From Gemmiger formicilis (GTDB taxonomy: Bacteria; Bacillota; Clostridia; Oscillospirales; Ruminococcaceae): a DNA stretch of 64,000 nucleotides. Under the pieces are notes generated by a model, which saw nothing but the letters and a program-made list of their open reading frames with translations, made no database searches and was not told where the DNA came from. The position numbers were made by a program, and so were the translations under genes. Location: NCBI RefSeq assembly GCF_024462815.1, contig NZ_JANGCG010000009.1:42215-106214 (forward strand), in the 5' to 3' direction. The number at the start of each line of letters is the position of its first letter. Position 1 is the stretch's first letter. Shown here in pieces: positions 57,634-64,000 of the stretch.

Positions 57634-59322
57634 TTATAATGTAAAGTAGCGCAATACATCCGCACGATTGCCGTCAACGCTCACCTCCAGATGCAAATGG
57701 TTGCCTGTTGCCCTTCCTGTATGCCCAACATATCCGATAACCTCTCCCGCCTGCACCTGCTGACCGGTGGTGACGCAGATGGACGAACAGTGGGCATACA
57801 GTGTTTCCAGCCCGCCGCCGTGGTCGATTTGAATGTAGTAGCCGTAACTGCCGCCCCAGCTGTCAAGACTGTTGGCAACAGTAACGGTGCCGTCTGCCGC
57901 AGCAAGAATCGGCGTTCCCTCGGCGCAGGCAATGTCGGTGCCGGTGTGGGAGCTGACCTCGCCGGTGATGGGGTCCACGCGGTGACCAAACTGCGAGGTA
58001 ATCGTACCCGCAACGGGCAGCGGCCATTGCAGCGTGCCAGTTGGGGCGCGTGTACCATCAGGAGACATGACTTCTCCCCCGCCCTGCTCAAAGCCGCCGA
58101 GCAATTCTGCCCACAGTTCCTCATACTGTGGGTCTTGCAGGAGCTGCAAATAGGTGTTCTGGCGGGTGGTGAAATGATAATCTGCCGCCATCTCATCGGG
58201 TGTTTTGTGGGTAAGACTTATTACTAGGACGGTTTCGGTTATTTCTGTTGTGGTTACTTTACCGTTCTTGTCCGTCGTTTCTATAACAGCGGTTTCCGCA
58301 CGGGTAGAGTAGTCCACCGCGTTCATTGCCCACATAATTTCCCGCAGCTTGTCCACTTGATTTTTCGTCAGTGCCGCAACGGGCGCGCCCTGTTCGCTGC
58401 CCGCCACATACGAAGAAAAGACCGCCAGGACATCCTGCCAGCGGATGTAGTATACATCATCGTTGGCGGTAATGTCTTGGCGGTCGTGCTGTACGGTATC
58501 GGAGATTTCTTCCAGCCTGTTGCGGTATTCTGCCGTCAGGGTTTCTACGGCTTCTTGCACTGTGACAGCATTTTCATTGGGCGCATTTGCGGCAAAAAAG
58601 ATGCCATAGGCCGAGCCGGACACAAACGCCACAAGGCAGATGACGATAACAATGCCCAGCGCCGCACCTGCGCCCGCTGCAAGAATCGTTATAAGGCTGT
58701 GCAAGCTGGCTAGAAAATGACGGATAACTGAGCGCACCGCCACAGCCGTTCTGCCTGTACCAGCCGCAGCCTTTTGCGCGGCAAGCCGTATTTTTTGTGC
58801 ATGGGTCTGCATCCGCGCTTGGGTCGTCACACTGCGCACAGTTTCATTTGCGGCGATGCGCAGTTGGCGCTGATCTTGTGTCACGCCGCGAATGTCGCGC
58901 GGCGCGGTTTTGGCGGTGATGGCTTTTTCTTTTGCCCGTTGTCGGGGCAAATCTGCCCCACGGCGCGGGCGCGGCTCTGCATCGGGCAGCGTACCACACT
59001 CGACTTGTTTCGGGCTGACACCGCGCTCATTGGCGGCGTGGGCGCGGACGGCATCCTCCTTGTGGCGGTGCTGTCGGGCTTGGGTTTCTGCCAATTTTCG
59101 CCCCTGATGCCACACAAAAGCTGCCGACTGTTCCGCAGCCGAACCCGCAAAATCTGTCGGTTCCTGCTGTTGGGGGTCGGTGTCATTTTCATGCGCGGCG
59201 GTGCGGGTTTGTTCTTTCGTTTTTAGCCACACCGCTTTTAGCGTGGCTTTGGGTATCGTCCCCGCCGTACTTTTGTGGGTACGGTCGCGGGGCTTTTGTT
59301 TGTTTTCTTTTGGCGTTCTCAT
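57634..59322 (-). CDS. M23 peptidase of the conjugative T4SS
   Basis: The 562-residue protein has a basic, Gln/Ala-rich cytoplasmic N-terminus (about 1-210), one TM segment (about 213-240), a linker, and a C-terminal M23/LytM domain (about 440-560). The metal ligands are visible: HTGTD, HCSS and HLHLEV. It opens peptidoglycan for the conjugation machine. It starts 4 bp past the sortase stop, in the same operon as the sortase. In related elements it follows VirB4 directly, here about 1.4 kb later. Confidence 0.85.
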   Translation of the reverse strand: MRTPKENKQKPRDRTHKSTAGTIPKATLKAVWLKTKEQTRTAAHENDTDPQQQEPTDFAGSAAEQSAAFVWHQGRKLAETQARQHRHKEDAVRAHAANERGVSPKQVECGTLPDAEPRPRRGADLPRQRAKEKAITAKTAPRDIRGVTQDQRQLRIAANETVRSVTTQARMQTHAQKIRLAAQKAAAGTGRTAVAVRSVIRHFLASLHSLITILAAGAGAALGIVIVICLVAFVSGSAYGIFFAANAPNENAVTVQEAVETLTAEYRNRLEEISDTVQHDRQDITANDDVYYIRWQDVLAVFSSYVAGSEQGAPVAALTKNQVDKLREIMWAMNAVDYSTRAETAVIETTDKNGKVTTTEITETVLVISLTHKTPDEMAADYHFTTRQNTYLQLLQDPQYEELWAELLGGFEQGGGEVMSPDGTRAPTGTLQWPLPVAGTITSQFGHRVDPITGEVSSHTGTDIACAEGTPILAAADGTVTVANSLDSWGGSYGYYIQIDHGGGLETLYAHCSSICVTTGQQVQAGEVIGYVGHTGRATGNHLHLEVSVDGNRADVLRYFTL

Positions 59323-59326
59323 ACTC

Positions 59327-60073
59327 TCACCTCGGTTCGGTTATGCGCTTTGCCACAATGACCACCCTGCTGTTTTTGCCGGAATCGTCGCAGGTGGAAA
59401 GCGTGATCAGCTTGTCACCATAAACAGCCGTCACGCTGGTTTCATACAGGGCGGCGTTCTTGCAGGCGTCCACATAGGCGGCAAATTCCTGCGGTGTTTC
59501 GGCATCGGCAAATTGATAATAGGCAAACAGATCCTCCGCTTCGCCCCGAAATACCGCCATTACGGTATATTCTGCCTGCGCCGTCAGGGTATCAAATTGG
59601 ATAATTCTGTGCTGCTCCCAAAAGGATTCGCGCTTGTATTGCAGCAAATCAGAGAACATGCTGCCGTCCTTCATGTTGTGTCCGTACACAAGGATGTTGT
59701 CGGATGGCGTTTGCAGGTCGCAGTTTGCCTGCACATACGGGCAGCCGTGCGGGGAGTCGGCTTTTTCAAAGTTGTGCTTTAGGTAAAAGTCTGGGTCATG
59801 CTTTGACTGCATGACCGGGTAGTTGATGTTGGTTCCGTCAATCTGTATCCACCCGGCAAGGTCGCTGTTTTGCGTGTACAGCGCCTGATACTGCGGCAAA
59901 AAATTATTCCCCGTTGACACGGTGTCATCGGGGAAATTTTCTGTCTGCGCGGCAAGCTGCCGATACATTCGCACTTGCGTACAGGAGTCGGCGACATAGC
60001 GGGCAATACCTGCGGTACTTGCAAGAAAAACAGCGGTAAGAGGTAAAATCAGGAAGCGGTAGAATTTCAACAT
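59327..60073 (-). CDS. Class B sortase of the conjugative element
   Basis: ATG 60073 follows GAAAGGA and a start at 60103 is less likely. The 248-residue protein has one TM segment, His in YGHNMKDGSMF (about 133) and Cys in LSTC (about 227) with Arg in NSRVVIVAKR. It is a different gene from the pilus sortase and probably attaches a surface protein of the transfer system. No LPXTG-type substrate gene is visible nearby. Confidence 0.88.
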   Translation of the reverse strand: MLKFYRFLILPLTAVFLASTAGIARYVADSCTQVRMYRQLAAQTENFPDDTVSTGNNFLPQYQALYTQNSDLAGWIQIDGTNINYPVMQSKHDPDFYLKHNFEKADSPHGCPYVQANCDLQTPSDNILVYGHNMKDGSMFSDLLQYKRESFWEQHRIIQFDTLTAQAEYTVMAVFRGEAEDLFAYYQFADAETPQEFAAYVDACKNAALYETSVTAVYGDKLITLSTCDDSGKNSRVVIVAKRITEPR

Positions 60074-60097
60074 AGGGTGTCCTTTCTCGGAATCGGT

Positions 60098-60126
60098 TTG
60101 CAATGGAAAAACGGACGATGTATAAT
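60098..60126 (+). promoter_or_regulatory. Promoter for the gene at 60156
   Basis: TTGCAA (60098-60103), a 17-bp spacer and a perfect TATAAT (60121-60126), 30 bp before the ATG. It lies in the 5' region of the oppositely oriented sortase gene. Confidence 0.65.
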
Positions 60127-60155
60127 ACAGATATGTTCAAGGACTGCGGGGTGTT

Positions 60156-60365
60156 ATGATGAATTTGTATCTCAGTGCGGCGGAATACGATTACCACACG
60201 CTGCTCAAGGTGGCCGAGATGGCAGGGCTTGCGGGAATCATCGGTTTTCATGAGGCCGGGGACGGCTATCTGGTGACCTTCCCGCAGGGGGAAAATGTTC
60301 AGGCTTTGATAGATGACTATAAGGGACGGCTGCGGGATTTGGAAAACAATATTTGGCAGCATTAA
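60156..60365 (+). CDS. Small hypothetical protein
   Basis: ATG 60156 (or 60159) follows GCGGGGTG. The 69-residue product begins MMNLYLSAAEYDYHTLLKVA and is probably helical. No family is recognised. A good promoter is present. It is on the opposite strand to the T4SS genes, inside what should be a continuous T4SS operon. Confidence 0.5.
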   Translation: MMNLYLSAAEYDYHTLLKVAEMAGLAGIIGFHEAGDGYLVTFPQGENVQALIDDYKGRLRDLENNIWQH

Positions 60366-60412
60366 AATAGGTCTATAAATTTGAAAAATGAAAGGGGCGA
60401 ACAAACTCCGTA

Positions 60413-60667
60413 ATGAAAAAATATCCATGTCCTTGTTGTGGATTTCTTACCTACAATGTCCCGGCAGATGGAGATTGTGGGTATATTTGTCCCGTTTGCT
60501 TTTGGGAGAATGACCCGTTCATCACTTCTGATAACGAGCCAAGCGACTCCAATCATGGAATAACACTAAAAGAAGCAAAATCCAATTTCTTGCAATTCGG
60601 TGCTTGTGTAAAAGAAATGCTACGCTATGTTCGACCACCGAGAGATGACGAAAAGGAAATATCATAG
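60413..60667 (+). CDS. CPCC-type cysteine-rich protein
   Basis: ATG 60413 follows GAAAGGGG. The 84-residue protein has KYPCPCCGFLTYN and a second pair in CGYICPVCFWEND, which are the metal-binding cysteines of the CPCC family (small zinc-ribbon-like proteins of unknown role, often in mobile elements). It forms a unit with the preceding small gene. Confidence 0.8.
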   Translation: MKKYPCPCCGFLTYNVPADGDCGYICPVCFWENDPFITSDNEPSDSNHGITLKEAKSNFLQFGACVKEMLRYVRPPRDDEKEIS

Positions 60668-60672
60668 CGTCG

Positions 60673-60690
60673 AATTCAAGTTTGTAGCAC
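60673..60690. repeat. 18-bp repeat AATTCAAGTTTGTAGCAC
   Basis: It is identical to 10814-10831, 50 kb away in the core part of the window, and is followed here by a small CTTCGG palindrome. It may be part of an intergenic repeat family. Confidence 0.5.
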
Positions 60691-60736
60691 CCCTTCGGAC
60701 CACTTCGGCGGTCCTCTATTTTTGTATTGCATGGCT

Positions 60737-63073
60737 TTACTCCCTTTTCTCAGACGGGTTGGTCGACATCAATTTATAGAGCTTTGTATCCTTCGGGAAG
60801 GAATTGGTGAATGGAACAATATTGCCCGCGCACCGAATCAGCCCGCAGCCTGCAGGGACATTGGTGACGTAGCCGAGCTGGTTGTCGGAGATGTTCAGCA
60901 GCTTCGCCAATTCCGCGCGGTCGGTGGCGCTCTGGTTCAGCATCACCAGAAACTCTGAGTTAGCCAGCATCAGGCGGGCGGTGTCGGAGCGCAGCAGTTC
61001 GTCCACATTCTGCGTCAGCCCGGTCACAAGTCCGTTGTACTTGCGGATGCGTTTCCACAGCTTGTAGAAGAAATTGGCGCTGTACTCATAGCGGAACAAA
61101 ATATAAAACTCATCGCAGAAAATCCATGTTCTGCGCCCCTTTTTCCAGTTCTGAATGACGCGGTTATAAATGGCATCCAGCGTCACCAGCATCCCCAGCG
61201 GCATAAGCTGCTCACCCAGTTCGCGGATGTCGTAGGCAATAATCCGCGCCTGCGTGTCCACATTGGTATGCCGGGCAAAGGTGTTCAGTGTGCCTGTAAT
61301 GAACAACTCAGATGACAGCGCCAGCCCCTGTGCTTCGGGTTCGGGCTGCATCTGGAGCAGACGGTAAAAGTCCTGCAGCGTAGGCGGTGTGCCTTTATAG
61401 CCGTTGCGAATGTAGGGCAGGTACACCTGCTCGGTGCAGCGGCCAAGGATGGACTTTTCTTTCGCCGTCACCATGCCGTCACCGATGAGCTGCTCGAACA
61501 GCGACAGCACAAACTCCGACTTGCTGACGATGGGATTGCGCTCGTCACCGTAGGCACGGTCCATGTCCAGCGCGTTGATGTGGGTGTCGGACGTGGCCGA
61601 TATGCGGATGACTTCACCGCCAAGGGCTTCGGTCAGATAGCCGAACTCCGACTCCGGGTCGAGAATGAGAATGTCATCCTCGGTGGAGAGCGCGATCTGC
61701 ACGATTTCTTCCTTGGCGCTCATGCTCTTGCCGGAACCCGAAACGCCCAAACGGAAACTGTTGCCATTGAGCAGCAGCCGCCGATCTGCCACGATCATGT
61801 TCTTGCTGACGGCGTTCTGCCCATAGTACAGGCCGTTCGGCTGCATAATCTCCTGCGCCCGGAACGGAATCAGCACAGCGGTGCTTTCAGTGGTGAGCGT
61901 GCGCAAGGCTTGGATTTTTCGCAGACCATACGGCAACACCGTGTCCAGTCCGTCCTTCTGCTGCCAGCGCAGCGTGGAAAGCTGGCACAGGTGCTTGCGC
62001 GCCGTGGAGTAGAGCGTTTCGGTGTCGCTGTCGAGCTGCTCCTTATTGTCCGCCAGATGCACCAGTGTCACCAATCCGAACATCATCCGCTGGTCACGGG
62101 TGGTCAGGTCGTCCAGCATCTCCTTGGTTTCCTTGCGCTGCAATTCCATATCGTAAGGAATGGTCGCGGTAAAATTATTGTTGGCGTTCTGGCGGCGCTG
62201 CCAGTTGGCAACGTTCGTTTCCACGCCCAGCAGCGTACTTTGCAGCTGGCGAGCGGCTTCGTCTGTCGGCACCGGCAGGATGTCGATGGACAACATCAAG
62301 TCACGGTCAAGGTCGCAGAGTTCCGACACAAAGCTGTCCTTGATGTAGCTGGCGTAGTCCTGTAAGTACAGCACCCGACCATAACGGGCATCCAGCTTGA
62401 AATGGTCGGCGGCAAATTCCATGCTGTCGGGGCAGAACCAATCCTTGAAATGCTGCCCGCGCTTGGCGTGTTCGTGGATGTTGAACTCTGCCGCAGCCTG
62501 CTCTCCGGCCTTGAAAAAGTCGCGGAAAATGTGCAGGCGCTCGGTCAGCGTCAACTCCTGCGCCACCGAGGAAAGCTGCGCAAAGTGCGTCACCAGATCC
62601 GTGCCGACACGGGCAAAGTAGCTGCGGGCTTCGTCTGCATTGCGTTTTACCACGCTCACGGTCAAGTAGCGTTCCCGCACAATGCTGTTGCTGGTGCCGG
62701 TGACCTGTGCGGTCAGCATCTGGTTGAATTCGTGGCGGTATTCGTCCAGACCATCATCCTTGTTGGGCAGCAGGACGCTACGCTCGAACTCTGCCTTGTT
62801 GATGCGGCGGTTGTAAATCGTGATTTTCGCAGATGCGCCGGAGTCGAGAGCATTCAGCAGTTCCGAATAGTCGAGAAACATGGATGTTTTGTCCTCTTTG
62901 CTGGCGATGGCGTAGTTGATGTCGGTAAACGACCATGTTTTGGAATACTGGTTGCCGACTTGGAAAATCCCATCCGCAAAGATGCGGCGGATGGGGATGG
63001 CGTCCTGTACACTGCGCGGAATACGGAACTTTTCTCGTTCCATCTTCTGCGCTTTCGACAGGGTTTTAATCAA
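60737..63073 (-). CDS. virB4: VirB4/TraE-family T4SS ATPase
   Basis: The 778-residue ATPase has Walker A GVSGSGKS (about 450), Walker B TWIFCDEFYI (about 655) and the conserved TQNVDELL. It is the ATPase that drives pilus assembly and DNA transfer in Gram-positive conjugative elements. Length is normal. It overlaps the PrgI gene by 4 bp. In related elements the M23 gene follows at once, but here two plus-strand genes lie in between. Confidence 0.92.
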   Translation of the reverse strand: MIKTLSKAQKMEREKFRIPRSVQDAIPIRRIFADGIFQVGNQYSKTWSFTDINYAIASKEDKTSMFLDYSELLNALDSGASAKITIYNRRINKAEFERSVLLPNKDDGLDEYRHEFNQMLTAQVTGTSNSIVRERYLTVSVVKRNADEARSYFARVGTDLVTHFAQLSSVAQELTLTERLHIFRDFFKAGEQAAAEFNIHEHAKRGQHFKDWFCPDSMEFAADHFKLDARYGRVLYLQDYASYIKDSFVSELCDLDRDLMLSIDILPVPTDEAARQLQSTLLGVETNVANWQRRQNANNNFTATIPYDMELQRKETKEMLDDLTTRDQRMMFGLVTLVHLADNKEQLDSDTETLYSTARKHLCQLSTLRWQQKDGLDTVLPYGLRKIQALRTLTTESTAVLIPFRAQEIMQPNGLYYGQNAVSKNMIVADRRLLLNGNSFRLGVSGSGKSMSAKEEIVQIALSTEDDILILDPESEFGYLTEALGGEVIRISATSDTHINALDMDRAYGDERNPIVSKSEFVLSLFEQLIGDGMVTAKEKSILGRCTEQVYLPYIRNGYKGTPPTLQDFYRLLQMQPEPEAQGLALSSELFITGTLNTFARHTNVDTQARIIAYDIRELGEQLMPLGMLVTLDAIYNRVIQNWKKGRRTWIFCDEFYILFRYEYSANFFYKLWKRIRKYNGLVTGLTQNVDELLRSDTARLMLANSEFLVMLNQSATDRAELAKLLNISDNQLGYVTNVPAGCGLIRCAGNIVPFTNSFPKDTKLYKLMSTNPSEKRE

Positions 63074-63468
63074 GCAGTTTCCTCGCTGTCATGGGTGTTT
63101 TTCTTCATAGGCAAACCTCTCTTTCGCTTTATGCCCGCACGGATGGCGGGCTGCATGGCTTCGTAATAGTAGCTGTCGGATTTGAACACAAGTTGTTTCG
63201 GGCAGAGGATTTCAGATTTGAACCACGCCCAAAGCACCTGTTCGGCGGTCATGCCGTGGTAGGTGAAAAAGCCACAAACCGCAAACGGCGCAGCACCCAA
63301 GATGCACATCCAGCCGATTTCTTCGGTGCCGACATACGGCTGCAAGGCAAAGTAAATGCCCACCGCTACGCCGACCGCCAGCACCGAGCAAATAAACTGC
63401 CGGGTGTTCAAGCCGAAAAAGATGTTTTCGTGATAGTCGCGGACTTCTTTCGGTATTTTGATTTCTAT
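63070..63468 (-). CDS. prgI: PrgI-family T4SS membrane protein, ATA start
   Basis: The family usually opens M.I.IPKEVRDY..NIFFGLNTRQFICS. Here this is encoded in full (IEIKIPKEVRDYHENIFFG), but the first codon of this frame is ATA at 63466-63468, with GGAAGG 8 bases upstream. No ATG, GTG or TTG in frame covers that part, and the first usable start is TTG 63411, which would cut 19 residues. The protein has two TM segments (about 25-65) and ends KKNTHDSEETA. It either uses a rare start or has a start-codon mutation. Confidence 0.75.
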   Translation of the reverse strand: MEIKIPKEVRDYHENIFFGLNTRQFICSVLAVGVAVGIYFALQPYVGTEEIGWMCILGAAPFAVCGFFTYHGMTAEQVLWAWFKSEILCPKQLVFKSDSYYYEAMQPAIRAGIKRKRGLPMKKNTHDSEETA

Positions 63469-63498
63469 ACTGCATTCCTTCCTTCTTTAATAAATAGG

Positions 63499-63531
63499 TT
63501 GAATTCATCCTATAATTCGTGTATACTATAC
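63499..63531 (+). promoter_or_regulatory. Promoter and operator of the Phd/Doc pair
   Basis: TTGAAT (63499-63504), a 17-bp spacer and TATACT (63522-63527). The -10 lies inside the palindrome GTATACTATAC (63521-63531), a likely binding site for the antitoxin. Confidence 0.6.
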
Positions 63532-63550
63532 TCAAAGGAGGCGTTGAATT

Positions 63551-63793
63551 ATGGTTATTAACACAGACAATCTTGTATCCATCACGGAGGCCAACCAGAA
63601 TTTTTCCCGTGTAGCACGGATGGTTGATGAGAACGGCGCGGCGGTCATCTTAAAGAATAATGTCCCGCGTTATGTGCTAATGGAGTTCAGCCAAGTCGAG
63701 GACGAGCAACAAGCTAAAGACGAGGACATTCTCGAAATCTCCAAGCGCCTGATTTCCAAGAACAAGCAAGCCTATGAGGTACTTGCCAAATGA
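63551..63793 (+). CDS. Phd/YefM-type antitoxin
   Basis: The 80-residue protein has the Phd/YefM N-terminal DNA-binding fold (SITEANQNFSRVARMVDENG, then AVILKNNVPRYVLM at about 31-44) and a charged C-terminal tail that would wrap the toxin. An AAAGGAGG site precedes ATG 63551. It overlaps the toxin gene by 4 bp, which is typical of these pairs. Confidence 0.88.
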   Translation: MVINTDNLVSITEANQNFSRVARMVDENGAAVILKNNVPRYVLMEFSQVEDEQQAKDEDILEISKRLISKNKQAYEVLAK

Positions 63794-64000
63794 AAACGCT
63801 GAGTAAGGAACAGGTTCTAAGGCTGCATAATGCTCTGTTGGAGACGTTTGGCGGTACTGCCGGTATCCGTGACGATGGTTTATTGGAATCTGCTTTGAAT
63901 GCGCCTTTTGCCACATTCGGCGGGCAGTATCTATATCCATCCGTACAGGCAAAGGCGGCACAGCTTGGATTTGGCTTAGTCTGCAATCACCCATTCGTGG
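63790..64000 (+). CDS. doc: Doc/Fic-type toxin, 5' part
   Basis: About 70 residues are in the window. MKTLSKEQVLRLHNALLETF and GIRDDGLLESALNAPF match Doc (death-on-curing) proteins. The Fic motif HPFxDGNKR begins at the edge (NHPFV). Doc toxins phosphorylate elongation factor Tu and stop translation. The antitoxin is encoded just upstream. Its place at the end of the T4SS suggests a role in keeping the element in the cell. Confidence 0.88.
   Translation, partial: MKTLSKEQVLRLHNALLETFGGTAGIRDDGLLESALNAPFATFGGQYLYPSVQAKAAQLGFGLVCNHPFV

Noticed and set aside
1..64000. CRISPR arrays, rRNA and tRNA genes
   Set aside because: No regularly spaced repeats and no recognisable rRNA or tRNA sequence were found by reading. 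A covariance search could still find a tRNA.

Overview
The window looks like chromosome of a high-GC gut Firmicute of the Oscillospiraceae/Ruminococcaceae (Faecalibacterium, Subdoligranulum or Gemmiger type). The pointers are GC-rich genes with AGGAGG-type ribosome sites, Clostridia-style arginine and amino-acid ABC genes, short GC-rich intergenic palindromes, and a conjugative element of the kind common in that family. This placement is inference from gene content; no rRNA or tRNA gene was seen.

Region 1 (1-31.6 kb) is mostly core genome. It starts with the end of a GHL10 glycoside hydrolase. A five-gene sortase-assembled pilus operon follows (993-6772): tip adhesin, signal-peptidase-like assembly factor, major pilin, class B sortase, anchor pilin. 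This matches the gene order of the streptococcal FCT pilus. Next come oleate hydratase with a TetR regulator, a Nudix hydrolase, and a complete arginine pathway in the order argG-H-C-J-B-D-F. The arginine cluster has a promoter and ArgR-type box before argG and three AT-rich inverted-repeat elements between its genes. The rest is a YitT membrane protein, a lipoprotein, an EamA exporter, a heterodimeric ABC exporter, a polar amino-acid ABC importer with a leader attenuator, a ferredoxin-domain aldo/keto reductase and an AAA ATPase.

Region 2 (31.6-42 kb) is lower in GC and mosaic. It holds a broken phage antirepressor gene, a MITE-like element, and a two-gene ATPase/PD-(D/E)xK-like cassette next to a degenerate serine recombinase. 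Identical 31-bp direct repeats flank these last genes. It also has a GNAT-ASCH pair, an unrecognised two-TM protein, and a tandem trio of large serine recombinases whose middle member lacks the catalytic domain.

Region 3 (42-64 kb) reads as an integrative conjugative element with cargo. On the left are an XPD/DinG-like helicase and two small resolvase-like proteins whose catalytic residues are altered. On the right are T4SS genes: PrgI, VirB4, an M23 peptidase and a class B sortase. Between them lies an Agr-type quorum-sensing locus (agrB, a short agrD gene, sensor kinase, LytTR regulator). It is followed by a tandemly duplicated pair of secreted protein plus lipoprotein, then an ABC transporter and an orphan winged-helix regulator. 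A short 5' remnant of the ABC ATPase gene between the two copies shows how the duplication arose. A Phd/Doc toxin-antitoxin pair runs off the right edge. No relaxase or VirD4 coupling protein is visible, so the element is either incomplete or continues outside the window.
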